Both the position numbers and the translations under genes were made by a program. DNA of 64,000 bases. It comes from Dugong dugon (Eukaryota > Chordata > Mammalia > Sirenia > Dugongidae). Below the pieces are notes generated by a model, which saw only the letters and a program-made list of their open reading frames with translations, was not told where the DNA came from and did no database searches. Location of the stretch: positions 136,612,734 through 136,676,733 of the forward strand of contig CM057462.1 in the NCBI GenBank assembly GCA_030035585.1, in the 5' to 3' direction. Positions 1-11,196 of the stretch are shown here, piece after piece. Position 1 is the stretch's first letter; each line of letters opens with the position of its first letter.

Positions 1-225
1 GAGGAACCAGTCCCTGGAGAAGGACATCGTGCTTGGTAAAGTGGAGGATCGGTGAAGAAGAGGAAGACCCTCAACAGGATGGATTGACACAGTGGCTACA
101 ACAATGGGCTCAAGCATAACAATGATCGTGAGGATGGCACAGGACCTTGCAGTGTTTCGTTCTATTGTACACAGGGGTGCTGTAAGTGGAATTGACTTGA
201 CGGCACTTAACAACAACAGTGCCCT
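1..225 (+). mobile_element. RTE (BovB-like) LINE, 3' end, cut by window start
   Basis: The sequence opens inside the C-terminal coding end and 3' UTR of an RTE-clade LINE. It matches the other RTE copies in this window (for example 27744-27905 and 62640-62835): a GAGGAAGACCCTCAA block, a GGATTGACACAGTGGCT block, a GGGCTCAAGCATAACAATGA block, and an end in GACGGCACTTAACAACAACA. The (AAC)n tail is typical of RTE. It carries no open frame. The 5' part lies outside the window. Confidence 0.9.
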
Positions 226-1690
226 AGTAATGTAAATGTTTTCTCTGATGCCATGTTTGTTATGTTGTGAAATTCTAGGTAGATCAAAAGCCTCCCATTT
301 GCTTTTCCTATAATTCACTTTCTTATTGGCTATGCCCTGCTCCTGGCCTCTGCATAGGCCAGGAAGAACAGCATTTCCATAACTATGTGAATTGCTTATA
401 CTTTTAAAAGCAGAGATATTCTCCTTCGTATATGGCCCAATCCTTCATGTCTGTGAACATTTCAGAATGTGAAAATATTAAATTCTCAGGAAATATAAAA
501 GTGCTTTCATTTTTTAATAATATATTATTTATGGTAGGAATTCTCTTTAAAAATATATGTCCGAGTGGTCTTATCTAACTAATGTTAAACTATTTGCCTT
601 CAGTAAGGATTAGAAGTCTTAGAAAGCTTACATCTTTCTAAAATAATTCTTAACATTCCTTATCCTCTTTGCCCTGCCCTAAGGCCAGACTTTAGTTCCA
701 AACTCTGTATTCCAGTCTTTGTCTCAGTTCTCTCAATCCTATTCTGGCATTCTACACCTACAGAATGGCCATCCACCTTTATCATCAAAATACATCCTAG
801 AATACAGATGCCTCTGACCTTTTAGATGTCCAAGTAAGAAGTATAGAAGAGAGGCTACAAGGCCTATCTCTACCCTTCACTCAATTTGCTGTCATGTTTC
901 CTCCTGCTGTGCGTTCATTTTTATTCCTAATACAATAGTCACTTTGCATTCTCACTCATCCATTATCTTTGTTGTTAGGACCCTCTGACTGCCAGCCTCC
1001 TCTGAAGTTTTTCTCAGCCATTTCCTCCCCTCTTCTAACTCCGTCAGGGAACACTGGGTTCTGCTTCTACCAACACGTGAACTCAGCTAGCTTTGCTGAG
1101 CGAATCTTTCAGATCCCAATTTCCCCATGGAATACAGCATTGGCTTAATAGTCTGAATTTTGATTCATTTTAAAATCACGTGGCTTATACATCTCTGGTT
1201 TTTCAGACCTGAAAGTACTTTTATTTCTGGTACGATCTCCCATCCCCAGCTACCAAAGTCTTTTCCTGTTCTTTCTATTTACTTAAATTCATTAAGAATT
1301 GACTAACTAACTACTATGTACATGGAATGTCCTTAATAAAAAAAAGAAGTGTAAGATATGATCCTTGCCCTAGAATACAACTTTTCAAGATTTGTATTTC
1401 CATCACATTATTCTGAAGTCCACTTTATGCATATTTGAAGGATTGCTATGACAGAGAAGGGAATGGAGTGATTTAAACCGGTAATTTTCTGTTTTGTTTT
1501 GTTTTTAAAAAACAATGACTACCATGTCATGACTATCAAGGACTGATACTGACGATTTGTTAAGCATTCCCATATCTAGAAGAGTTTTTGGGTAAACTAT
1601 TTTCAGATTGCACGAAAGCAGCAGAACTTAAATGCAAACTTTGATATAAACTTATAATCTAAAATTCTATTTGATTTTACTTAAAATGAA
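226..1690. other. Unique, AT-rich, no gene seen
   Basis: I recognise no repeat family, splice-bounded open frame or RNA gene here. Reading frames are short and broken in all six frames. Confidence 0.5.
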
Positions 1691-2139
1691 ATTTTCAGCT
1701 ACTGTTTAGTCTGAGCCTGCATATTGTCGAAGCCTCTGGGAGCACTAAGATGAATTACAGGTAAGGGAAAATCAGAAGCTGCCTTCATCAGAGAGCTCTG
1801 GTAATAATAATAATTTGTAAAAGCCATAGGAGAGTCTTGAGACCGTACAAATAACAATCCAAAGAAAACAGAGAAAACCTGCTGGGTAAGAGGTTCAAAA
1901 AAAAGCAAACAAAATAAGGCAAATTCATTTCCAACTCTCAGAAGGTAGGAGATAGGAGATAATTTCAAGTTACTGAGCAGCACTTACTGAGTATTGGTGT
2001 TCAAGAGACTTTGAACAGAAAGTCTGTGTCCTATGTCCATTTTATAGGATCCGAGAAGGAAAAATTAAACATGAAGATTGTTTGAGGGAGGATGGAAACA
2101 AATTTCTCTGACCTCACAATTTTCACCAGAGATTGTCTT

Positions 2140-2357
2140 AAAAAAAAAAAAAAAAAAAAAAAACTCACTGCCATCAAATCGGTTCCAACTCATAGTCACC
2201 GTATCGGACAGACTAGAACTGCCCCACAAGGTTTCCAAGACTGTGACCTTTATGCAAGCAGACTGCCACATCTTTTTCCTATGGAGCAGCTGGTGGGTTC
2301 AAACTGCTGACCTTTCGGTTAGTAGCCAAATGCTTGAACACTGTGCCACCAAGGCTT
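2140..2357 (-). mobile_element. AfroSINE, long form
   Basis: Reverse-strand copy of the tRNA-derived afrotherian SINE. Read on the + strand it shows the inverted tail, then CCAACTCATAGTCACC, AGAACTGCCCCACAAGG, and the inverted tRNA-like head (AACTGCTGACCTTTCGGTTAG, ACACTGTGCCACCAAGG). It keeps the central segment (about 2206-2260, AAGCAGACTGCCACATC) that is missing from the short-form copies here. The A run at 2140-2163 is the reverse of the SINE's T-rich tail. Confidence 0.9.
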
Positions 2358-2369
2358 CCAGAAGTTGCA

Positions 2370-2521
2370 CAACCTATTGCGGTCAAGTCGATTTCGACTC
2401 ATAGTGACCTTATAGGACGGAGTGAAACTGCTCCATAGGATTTCCAAGGAGCTACTGGTGGATTTGAACTGCCAACCTTTTGGTTAGCAGTTTAGCTCTT
2501 AACCACTGCACCACTGGGGCT
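2370..2521 (-). mobile_element. AfroSINE, short form, with TSD
   Basis: Reverse-strand short-form AfroSINE. Identical 12-base target-site duplications flank it (CCAGAAGTTGCA at 2358-2369 and 2522-2533). It landed at the very edge of the older long-form copy at 2140-2357. The central segment present in that neighbour is absent here. Confidence 0.93.
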
Positions 2522-2720
2522 CCAGAAGTTGCATAGTCCTAATATAATTACAGGGGTGGCCTTGAATATGAATCCACTAAGAAAATAATGAAATGATAGT
2601 ACAGGTTAGAGGATGCTTTGAGTAAGTTAACTTCTGAATAAACTCTATAAACCTTTATGCATAATGAATGCCTATATTTGTTTAACCAAGTTAATATATG
2701 CTTCCCTAATTTACAGTGTG

Positions 2721-2723
<3 letters not shown>

Positions 2724-2754
<31 letters not shown>
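2724..2754. repeat. (TG)n microsatellite
   Basis: Uninterrupted TG dinucleotide run of about 15 units, immediately before an L1M 3' end. Confidence 0.97.
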
Positions 2755-2757
<3 letters not shown>

Positions 2758-2943
2758 ATTGTGGTAAAATATACATAACATAAAATTTGCCATTGTAATC
2801 ATTTTTTAAATGTAAAATCAATTGTGTTAAGTAATTCATGATGTTGTATAACCATCACCAGTTTTCTATTTCCAAAATTTTCATCATCCTAAACAGAAAC
2901 CCTATACCCATTGAGCACTCCCCATCCTTCTCTTCCCCCAGCC
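2755..2943 (-). mobile_element. L1M 3' UTR fragment
   Basis: On the + strand the block begins TTTTATTGTGGTAAAATATA and continues through GTATAACCATCACCAG and CCCTATACCCATTGAGCA. This is the familiar reverse of an old mammalian L1M 3' end. It is heavily diverged and non-coding. Confidence 0.8.
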
Positions 2944-2944
2944 C

Positions 2945-3397
2945 CTTGTTGTCGTTGTTAGTTGCCATCAAGTCATCTCCAACTCATGGTGAACTTATGT
3001 ATAATGGAAAGAAACGTTGCCCCATCTTCGTGATCACTAATATGTTTGGGTCCATTGTTGTGACTTTTGGATCAATCAAATCACTGAGGGTTTCCCTTGT
3101 TTTTGCTGACCCTCTGCTTTACCAAATACGATTTTCTTTTCAAGTGGTAGGTCTTTCCTGATGATGTGTCCAAAGTAAACAAGCTAAAGTCTCACCATTA
3201 TCTCTTCTAAGGAGCATTCTGGATATAGTTCTTCTAAGATTGATTGTTCGTTCTTCTGGATGTCCACAGGTATACTCAATAATCTTCATCAACACCACGA
3301 TTTGAATGCTTCAGTTGTTCTGTCTTTTTTATTGTCCAGCTTTCACATACATATGAGGTGATTGAAAAGATCATGGCTTGGTAAGCTCTGTTCTGCT
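2945..3397 (-). mobile_element. RTE (BovB-like) 3' fragment
   Basis: Reverse-strand RTE 3' part. The inverted (AAC)n tail (TTGTTGTCGTTGTTAG) is followed by the inverted 3' UTR, then coding relics that end near CATATGAGGTGATTGAAAAG. The equivalent stretch of the full-length copy lies at 14969-15415. Many substitutions and indels mark it as an old copy. Confidence 0.88.
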
Positions 3398-3416
3398 TTC
3401 TATCTTGTATGCTCAT

Positions 3417-3580
3417 GATCTATTAAATCCTCTCAACAGTTCTGTGAGGAATGACATATTGGCCATATTTTAAGGGAGAGAAGACTGAGGCTTATAAAGG
3501 CTGGGTGTCTTGACCAAGGTCACTCTGATTCTAAGTAGTAGGTAGAAAAACAAGTGAATCTAGGGGCCTGCAATTCAAAG
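3417..3580 (+). mobile_element. MIR fragment
   Basis: Diverged MIR: a CCTCTCAACAGTTCTGTGAGG block, then a GAGGCTTATAAAGG block, then GACCAAGGTCACTCTGATTC, in the order of the MIR core and 3' part. Confidence 0.75.
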
Positions 3581-4489
3581 ACATGCTGTTTGCCACTTTG
3601 CCAGGGACTAGTAAGAGAACGCAAAGATAATGTGTTAGGCTTATAGTCCTATGAACACATAATTTACTGAATTGTTTCTTTAGTCAAATAGATGTGAGAT
3701 TAGTTTCTTAGTGTCACAATATTTGAATTAGTTGAGTCTGTATTTCGAACCCTTGCTTTCTCATGCCAAATTATTGTTTTGTTATTTAAGCAACAATGCA
3801 AATAGCAAAGCTAAACAATATTTTTAGTATTGACTAAAAATGTTCACTTAATTGGCCATTGATTCTCACTTTGATTTCTCTTCATTATTTGGTTATATGT
3901 TGATTTTGTGTGGTTTAAAATATAGTCTTATCATTTCTCTTCTAGAAATCTTTTTTTTTTTTTTTTTGCTTAAAAACAATAATGACAGAATTATATAAAT
4001 TATCTCTGTCCTAGTCTGTCATCTTCCTTGGTAACCTTCACTAAGGCAAATGGTCCTCACTGCTGTTCACCAGAACTACACAGTAATCTTTGGAAATGCC
4101 AGTTTAGTTTTTCTATCAACCTCTCCTTCTTCTCAACAGCCGGTGAGAAAACCTAAGCTTTAAGCCCTAGCTAGACTGTTAACTAATTGTCTAACCTAGG
4201 ACAAGAGATTTTTCTTTTACAAGCTTTTATTGTCTGATTATTGAAATGAGAGAATTGAACTAAAAGATTTTTCAAGGACTCTTTTATAACGAATATTATA
4301 TAATATTAATCCTTGACTGCACATATGAGAGAGAAGAAAATTGTTCAAAATAAGTTGAAAGATAGGCTTGTTAAATCAAAATTCTCTTCCCACTTTTATG
4401 CTACTGAAGCAAAAGAAGAACTTGTCAACTGCTATGGCCCAGCTTCCTGCTGGATCTCTACTCAGAATAACCCCATCCCATCTCAGTCC
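3581..4489. other. No gene recognised
   Basis: AT-rich DNA with a T run near 3953-3967. No open frame with family features and no repeat I can name. Confidence 0.45.
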
Positions 4490-4702
4490 AGCCTCCTGAC
4501 CCTGCTTTATTTTTTATTCATAACACTTATCACCACCTGACTATTCATACTTTTATCCACACATTTGCTTATTGTCTATCTCCCTACATCTCACACTATA
4601 AGTTCCACAAGCACAAAAACTTTGTCATTTTTGTGCATTGCTGCATCTTCAGTGCCTAGAAAAACACCTTCCTGGAAGGCACTGAATAAATGAATAGCAT
4701 CT
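4490..4702 (+). mobile_element. L2 LINE 3' end
   Basis: Ancient L2: a CTGACCCTGCTTTATTTTT block, then TATAAGTTCCACAAGCAC, TTGCTGCATCTTCAGTGCC, and an AATAAATGAATAG end. The order and content match the L2 3' end. Non-coding relic. Confidence 0.8.
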
Positions 4703-5042
4703 CACTTCAGGTTTAAAGAGGGCATATTCATGCTTCAACATGAGAAATCAGATGGTTTACTTCTGAGGTAAGGTCTCATCAAGGAGCAGTGCGGTCCAAG
4801 AAAGAGCCCTCCATTTTAAACCACAGACAATTATTATTTAGAAGTTATCCAGTATTTCCTCTTATACTGGACTCTGTCTAATTTCAATTATTGGATAATA
4901 TGCCTTGATTACCTAAGATGTTTGATGCTTCATGTGATATGCTATATATGAGAACATTTACTCTCTTGTAATTAAGGTTTAATTTATTCAAAAAGACTTC
5001 ATAAGCCATGAGTTTTGCCAAATCTATAGAAAAACTCAGATA

Positions 5043-5058
5043 AGAAAAGGTATGTATA
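5043..5058 (+). repeat. TSD left of L1-A
   Basis: AGAAAAGGTATGTATA, identical to 9551-9566. The preceding A at 5042 may extend it. The site fits an AT/AAGAAAA-type L1 endonuclease cut. Confidence 0.95.
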
Positions 5059-8031
5059 TACCAAAACCTTTGGGACACAGCAAAGGCAGTCCTCAGAGGA
5101 CAATTTATAGCAATAGATGCACATATCAAAAAAGAAGAAAGGGACAAAATCAAAACATTAACTACAGAACTCAAACAAATAGAAAGAGAACAACAAAAAA
5201 AGCCTACAACCACCGGAAGAAAGGAAATAGTAAAGATCAGAGCAGAAATCAATGAAATAGAGAACAGAAAAACAATAGAAAGAATCAACAAAACCAAAAG
5301 TTGGTTCTTTGAAAGAATCAACAAAATCGACAAACCACTGGCCAGACTGACAAAAGAAAAACAGCAGAGGGCACAAATAACCCAAATAAGAAATGAAATG
5401 GGGGACATTACAACAGACCCAACTGAAATAAAAAGGATTATAACAGAATATTATGAAAAACTATATTCCAACAAATTTGAAAACCTAGAGGAAATGGATA
5501 AATTTCTAGAAACATACGGCCTACCCAAACTACAACAAAGTGATATTGAAAATCTGAACAGACCCATAACAAGAGAAGAGATTGAAAAGGTAATAAAAAA
5601 ACTCCCAACCAAAAAAAGCCCTGGCCCAGATGGCTTCACTGGAGAATTCTACAAAACATTTACAGAAGAGCTCGTACCAGTTCTACTCAAGTTATTTCAG
5701 AGCATAGAAGAGGAAGCAACACTTCCAAATTCATTCTATGAAGCCAGCATAACGCTGATACCAAAACCAGGCAAAGACATCACAAAAAAAGAAAATTACA
5801 GACCAATATCTCTCATGAATATAGATGCAAAAATTCTGAACAAAATTTTAGCCAATAGAATTCAGTATCATATCAAAAAAATAATACACCACGACCAAGT
5901 AGGATTCATACCAGGTATGCAAGGATGGTTTAACATTAGAAAATCCATCAACGTAATCCACCACATAAATAAAAGGAAAGAAAAAAATCACATGATTATC
6001 TCAATTGATGCAGAAAAGGCATTTGACAAAGTCCAACACCCATTCCTGATAAAAGCTCTCAATAAAATAGGTATAGAAGGGAAATTTCTCAACATCATAA
6101 AGGGCATCTATGCAAAACCAACAGCCAACATCATTCTTAATGGAGAAAGGCTGAAAACATTCCCCCTGAAAACAGGAACAAGACAAGGATGCCCTTTATC
6201 ACCACTCCTATTTAACATTGTGCTGGAAGTTCTCGCTAGAGCAGTAAGGCAAGAGAAAGAAATAAAGGGCATCCAAATTGGTAATGAAGAAGTTAAACTC
6301 TCCCTGTTTGCAGATGATATGATACTATACATAGAAAACCCTAAAGACTCCACGAGAAATTTACTGGAAGTAATAGAAAGATTCAGCAGAGTAGCAGGAT
6401 ACAAGATAAACATTCAAAAATCAGTTGGATTCCTATACACCAGTAAAGAGAACGATGAAAAGGAGATCAGGAAATCAATACCATTTTCAATAGCCCCTAA
6501 AAAGATAAAATACTTGGGAATAAATCTGACCAGGAATATAAAAGACCTATACAAAGAAAACTACAAAACACTGCTGCATGAAACCCAAAGGGATCTACAT
6601 AAATGGAAAAACATACCATGCTCATGGATAGGCAGACTCAACATTGTGAAAATGGCAATTCTACCTAAAGCAATTTACAAATACAATGCAATTCCGATAC
6701 AAATACCAACAACATTCTTCAAAGAGATGGAAAAACTAATTATTAACTTTATATGGAAAGGGAAGAAACCCCGAATAAGTAAAGCACTACTGAAGAAGAA
6801 GAATAAAGTTGGAGGACTCACACTACCTGACTTGAGAACCTACTATACAGCTACAGTACTCAAAACAGCCTGGTACTGGTACAAAAACAGAGACATTGAC
6901 CAATGGAACAGAATTGAGAACTCAGATGTAAATCCATCCACCTACGGTCACCTGATTTTTGACAAGGGCCCAAAATACATCAAATGGGGAAAAGACAGTC
7001 TTTTTAACAAATGGTGCTGGCAAAACTGGATATCCATTTGTAGAAAAATGAAACAGGACCCATACCTCACACCATATACAAAAACTACTTCAAAATGGAT
7101 CAAAGACCTGAATATAAAGCCTCAAACTATAAAATTCATAGAAGAAAAAATAGGACCAACACTTCAGACCTTAATACATGGCATTAACAGGATACAAACC
7201 ATAAACATCAACACAAAAAACCCAACAGATAAACTAGATAATTGGGATCTTCTAAAAATCAAACATCTATGCTCTTCAAAAGATTTCACCAAAAGAGTTA
7301 AAAGAGAACCTACAGACTGGGAAAAAATTTTTGGACAGTACAAGTCAGACAAAGGTCTAATCTCCATAATCTACAAGAAAATCCAACACCTCTACAACAA
7401 AAAGACAACCAATCCTATCAAAAAATGGGCAAAGGAAATGAACAGACACTTCACCAAGGAAGACATTCAAATGGCCAACAGACACATGAGGAAATGCTCG
7501 CGATCACTAGCCATTAGAGAAATGCAAATTAAAACCACAATGAGATACCATCTCACCCCGGCATTACTGGCACGAATCAAAAACACTGGAAATAACAAAT
7601 GTTGGAGGGGCTGCGGGGAGATGGGAACTCTTATACACTGCTGGTGGGAATGCAAAATGATACAGCCATTTTGGAAAATGATATGGCGTTTCCTCAGAAA
7701 GCTAGAAATAGACGTACCATTCGATCCAGCAATCCCACTCCTAGGAATATATCCTAGAGAAATAAGAGTCATCACTCGAATAGACATATGCACACCTATG
7801 TTCATGGCAGCATTATTCACAATAGCAAAACGATGGAAACAACCTCGATGTCCATCAACAGACGAATGGATACACAAACTATGGTACATACACACAATGG
7901 AGTACTATGCAACGAGAAAGAACAATGAATCGGTGAACCATCTCATAACATGGATGAAACTGGAGGACATCATGCTGAGTGAAATAAGTCAATCACAAAA
8001 GGACAAATATTGTATGAGACCTCTATTGTAA
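5059..8031 (+). CDS. L1 ORF2p, 5'-truncated but open (about 990 codons)
   Basis: The C-terminal 990 codons of the L1 endonuclease/reverse-transcriptase protein. The frame is open from the truncation point to TAA at 8029-8031; the first Met (5398) is internal and not a real start. The reverse transcriptase region includes a [12 protein letters not shown] block, an LIPKPGKD block, an [12 protein letters not shown] block, and the catalytic FADD at 6307-6318. FADD corresponds to ORF2 codons 700-703, the same numbering as human ORF2p. The Cys-rich C terminus keeps C-x3-C-x7-H-x4-C starting at 7600. The endonuclease domain is missing, and there is no L1 promoter on this copy. An unbroken frame of this length indicates a very recent insertion. 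It is about 97% identical to L1-B (23 differences in the 740 residues from the internal Met at 5398). Confidence 0.96.
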   Translation, partial: YQNLWDTAKAVLRGQFIAIDAHIKKEERDKIKTLTTELKQIEREQQKKPTTTGRKEIVKIRAEINEIENRKTIERINKTKSWFFERINKIDKPLARLTKEKQQRAQITQIRNEMGDITTDPTEIKRIITEYYEKLYSNKFENLEEMDKFLETYGLPKLQQSDIENLNRPITREEIEKVIKKLPTKKSPGPDGFTGEFYKTFTEELVPVLLKLFQSIEEEATLPNSFYEASITLIPKPGKDITKKENYRPISLMNIDAKILNKILANRIQYHIKKIIHHDQVGFIPGMQGWFNIRKSINVIHHINKRKEKNHMIISIDAEKAFDKVQHPFLIKALNKIGIEGKFLNIIKGIYAKPTANIILNGERLKTFPLKTGTRQGCPLSPLLFNIVLEVLARAVRQEKEIKGIQIGNEEVKLSLFADDMILYIENPKDSTRNLLEVIERFSRVAGYKINIQKSVGFLYTSKENDEKEIRKSIPFSIAPKKIKYLGINLTRNIKDLYKENYKTLLHETQRDLHKWKNIPCSWIGRLNIVKMAILPKAIYKYNAIPIQIPTTFFKEMEKLIINFIWKGKKPRISKALLKKKNKVGGLTLPDLRTYYTATVLKTAWYWYKNRDIDQWNRIENSDVNPSTYGHLIFDKGPKYIKWGKDSLFNKWCWQNWISICRKMKQDPYLTPYTKTTSKWIKDLNIKPQTIKFIEEKIGPTLQTLIHGINRIQTININTKNPTDKLDNWDLLKIKHLCSSKDFTKRVKREPTDWEKIFGQYKSDKGLISIIYKKIQHLYNKKTTNPIKKWAKEMNRHFTKEDIQMANRHMRKCSRSLAIREMQIKTTMRYHLTPALLARIKNTGNNKCWRGCGEMGTLIHCWWECKMIQPFWKMIWRFLRKLEIDVPFDPAIPLLGIYPREIRVITRIDICTPMFMAALFTIAKRWKQPRCPSTDEWIHKLWYIHTMEYYATRKNNESVNHLITWMKLEDIMLSEISQSQKDKYCMRPLL

Positions 8032-9052
8032 AAACCCATGAAAAAATTCACATGCAAAATGTAACAATCCTTGTTGGTTACCAGGGATGGGGGGGGGGGG
8101 GAATACTAAATAGGTAATAGGTAAGTGGTAACTTGGGTGAGAGATGAGACAGTACATAGTACAGGGGAAACTAACACAACCTGCACAAGGAAAGGTCATG
8201 GAGGCCCTATAGACACATCCAAACCCCCCGAGGGACTGAGTTGTTGGACGGAGGGCTCTGGGGACCATGATCTCGGGGAACATCTAGCTCAATTGGCATG
8301 ACACTACTTATAAAGATAATGCTCTACATTCTACCTTGGTGAGTAGTGTCTGGGGTCTTAAAAGCCTATGAGCGGCCATCTAAGATACTCCACTGATCTC
8401 ATCCCTTCGGGAACAAGGGAGAACGAAGAGAACAGGATACAAGGAAAAGATTAGTCCGAAGGACTAATGGTCCACAGCTACCAAGGCCTCCACGGGACTG
8501 AGCCCAGTACAGCTGGATGGTGCCCGGCTACCACCAATGACTCCTCTGACCAGGATCACAACAGAGGGTTGTGGGCAGAGCTGGAGTAGGATGTAGAGTA
8601 TAATTTTAACTCCCAAAAAAAAAAAAAAAAAAAAGAAGACCAGATATACTGGCCTAAAGAATACTAGAGAAACCTCGAGAGTGTGGCCCCCAGACACCCT
8701 TTCAGCTCAGAGGGGAAGTTACCTTCAAGGTTTGATGTTAAGCCTGGGAATGGACACCCCAGTAAAACTAAATGGGACTAACGATGTACAGGAGTCCGGT
8801 GACAAGGGCCAGAAGGCAGAGGGAGAGTAGGAAACTGATGATAAGGAACACAAATTGAATAAGGACACTGTCGATGTATTGTGAGATTGTTGACCACTGC
8901 TATAGGGCAACATTTGTAGTAACTATTAAATGGGAGGCTGTTTTGTCCTGTAAGCCTTCATCTTGGGCGAGAATGGCAGCACAATTGGAAGAGCATAGTC
9001 AATATCACTTAAATGTGTAAGTAAAAAGTTTTGAAATGGTGTTTAAATAAAA

Positions 9053-9093
<41 letters not shown>

Positions 9094-9550
9094 ACAAATG
9101 AGACTAAAGAGGTACAATAGTCCACTGACAAGGTCCAGAAGACAGAAGGGGACAAGGAAGCCCCCTGGTGATAGGGAACACAAGGTGGAGTAAGGATATT
9201 CTTGATGTGCTGTGAGATTGTTAACCATTGTCATAGGGCAACATGTGTAGTAACTGTTAAATGAAAAACTATTTTTTCTGTAAGCCTTCATCTTAAGTGA
9301 GAATAACAGCACAGTTGGAAGAGCGTAGTCAATGTCACTGAACTGTGAATGTAGAAATTTTTGAAACGGTGTATCTTTGGCCATCTGTAATTTTCATCAA
9401 AAAAAAAGGTTGAGAATTTAGAGGCTTAATACGTTGTGGGGTTGTTAACCAATGTCAAAAAACAACATGTGTACTACTATTTCATGAGAAACTATTTGCT
9501 CTGTAAGCTTTCACCTGAAGTACAATAAAATATATATTAAAAAAAAAAAA
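8032..9550 (+). repeat. Modular 3' UTR of L1-A
   Basis: Non-coding 3' UTR with a G run (about 8088-8101), an A run (8615-8634) and three related modules. Module A (8772-9043) and module B (9097-9380) share the order: GAGATTGTTRACCAY, AGGGCAACAT.TGTAGTAAC, CTGTAAGCCTTCATCTT, then GGAAGAGC.TAGTCAAT. Module C (about 9424-9535) repeats only the middle part. A and B are separated by an AAAT-type tract. A poly(A) signal AATAAA lies at 9524-9529, just before the tail. Confidence 0.9.
9044..9095. repeat. (AAAT)n tract inside the L1 3' UTR
   Basis: About eleven AAAT-type units between 3' UTR modules A and B. It resembles an expanded internal poly(A) tail and would fit an origin of module B by fusion of a second 3' end. 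Confidence 0.9.
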
Positions 9551-9566
9551 AGAAAAGGTATGTATA
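9551..9566 (+). repeat. TSD right of L1-A
   Basis: Second copy of AGAAAAGGTATGTATA, directly after the poly(A) tail of the L1. Confidence 0.95.
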
Positions 9567-10164
9567 ACTTGAACTAAGAAATTATAGTTTTTCCATATTC
9601 TACCTTTAAGCAATATTTGAAATAAAATTTGATCATACATTTTAAAATGTTTCCGTAATATCAACGCTAAACGCTATGGGGTTAAAATGACTTAAATAGC
9701 AATAGCGTATATCAAATAAATAAAAAATCAGATTTTTACCCCACCCTCCAACACTAAATAGGATCAATTTAGGGCATGAACCTACTTTCAAAGATGAGAG
9801 GCTGAAGAAGAAAAAATAAAGAACTCAATTTATCTTACCAAATACATTACTTTTTCATTCTGCTAAAGGCAACTCAAAGTTTAAAAATATCCAGTAAATA
9901 TCAATCTAACTCTTACTATATGCCAGGATCCTTTCTTGGAAACATGATATTTAGTTTGCTGAATATTAACACGGAGAGTGGTAGGCACTGTAAAGTCAGA
10001 AGGAAATAGGAATTAAAGATGATGGTATTGAAGCAAGAAGAGTAAAATGGATTATTGTAAGAGAATAGAGCCCAGCAATGGGCCCAAATATAGATTAATA
10101 TACAATAATTTATACTGGTGGTAAACAACTGGGTGGGGAAAGGAAAGAGTAGGTAATAAATTGG
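9567..10164. other. No gene recognised
   Basis: AT-rich DNA between L1-A and an older L1M. No long frame and no repeat I can name. Confidence 0.4.
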
Positions 10165-10352
10165 GACAGAAAAAATAAAGTTGAATCCTTACACCGTTTT
10201 CATAAAACAAATTTCACGTGGATTAAAGATATAAAGGTAAAAATCAAACCGTAACTACATTATAAGAAAAATAGGCAATCATTCTTTTAACTTTGGGATA
10301 AAAGAGTCTTTTTTAAACAATGTAGAAAACATAGAAAGCATAAAGAAAATGA
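10165..10352 (+). mobile_element. L1M ORF2 fragment
   Basis: Diverged L1 ORF2-derived DNA: TGAATCCTTACACCGT, then CACGTGGATTAAAGATATAA, then ATAAAAGAGTC. The same old element appears to resume near 10625. Confidence 0.65.
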
Positions 10353-10384
10353 TTTTTTTTTTAGGGAGTAAAACGATGGTTGAT

Positions 10385-10620
10385 TTTATTCTCTCTTTTT
10401 TTTTTAATTGTTCAAAATATACACCAGTTCAACAATTTCTACATTTACGACTCAGAGACATTGATCACATTTTTCAAGTTGTGCAACCATTCTCACCCTC
10501 CTTTTCTGAATTGTTCCTCTGTCATTTACATAAACTCACTGCTCATTAAGCTTCCTGTCTAACCTTTTGAGTTGTTGTCAATCTGATCCCAAATAGTTTT
10601 TTTTTTTTTTTAAAAAGCAC
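10385..10620 (-). mobile_element. L1 3' UTR fragment
   Basis: Reverse-strand afrotherian L1 3' tail. A T-rich start leads into AATTGTTCAAAATATACACC, then GACTCAGAGACATTGATC, then GTTGTGCAACCATTCTCACC. The reverse of this pattern is seen at 41830-41940. It interrupts the L1M at 10165-12190. Confidence 0.65.
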
Positions 10621-10729
10621 AGTGCTCAAGGCAGACATTCTTTACTAATTAAGCTAAACTATTATTTGGTTTAAAGAAGACTTCAGGGGATAATTTTGAC
10701 TATGCCAAAATTTAAAACTTTTAGAAATT

Positions 10730-11196
10730 GGTGGGAAAAAGCTACATATCAGGAGAATGTATTTTCAACCTATATAACAGAGAAGGAATTACAGTTCAGA
10801 ATAAATGACAGATGGAAAGAATATATTTTCAGTCTTTATAATGGGGAGAAGATTATTTCCCAAAATAGATAAAGAGCTCATACAAATCAATCAAAAAAAA
10901 ATCATAGAAATTTATAAAAACACTTTAAAATTTGATACCACTAAGTGTTGGTGGGTGTGTGGGAAATCTGATATAGTCATAAGCTACTGGTAGAAATGTA
11001 AATTGTCACACCCCCATTAGGAAACAATTTTTCAGTACCATTATAAGTTAAAATATGATTACCCTGTCACCCAGAAATTGTATTCTTCAATATCTTCTCT
11101 AAAGAAATACCTATATGTGTGCCAAAGAAGGCATGTACAGTGATGTTTACTGTGACATTGTGACACTAAAAAATTGGAAACAATCTAAATGCTCAT
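10730..11196 (+). mobile_element. L1M ORF2 3' part, first segment
   Basis: Old L1 relic carrying recognisable ORF2-end phrases (TGGTAGAAATGTAAATTG, CACCCAGAAATTGTATTC, TTGGAAACAATCTAAATG) without an intact frame. The solo LTR at 11197-11806 splits it, and it resumes at 11812. Confidence 0.75.

Larger units (their letters stand above)
5059..9550 (+). mobile_element. Young L1 (L1-A), 5'-truncated, complete 3' end
   Basis: A recent L1 insertion. Perfect 16-base TSDs (AGAAAAGGTATGTATA) sit at 5043-5058 and 9551-9566, and a poly(A) run lies just before the right one. Its 5' end falls within ORF2 at the codon equivalent to 284 of the full-length copy, so the 5' UTR, ORF1 and most of the endonuclease are missing. 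The remaining ORF2 frame is unbroken. The 3' UTR is about 1.5 kb and modular. It has lost the parts needed for self-copying but is recent. The closest relative here is L1-B at 31573-39197, on the opposite strand. Confidence 0.97.

Noticed and set aside
5398-5400. Met 5398 as a real translation start
   Set aside because: The frame is open upstream to the insertion point at 5059 and this Met is internal to ORF2 (about codon 397).
4884-5408. 174-codon frame opposite the L1 ORF2 start, and its equivalents at 35853-36275 and 46620-46967
   Set aside because: Recurs only because the same L1 region recurs. It is the antisense of ORF2 and its hydrophobic product reflects A-rich sense DNA.
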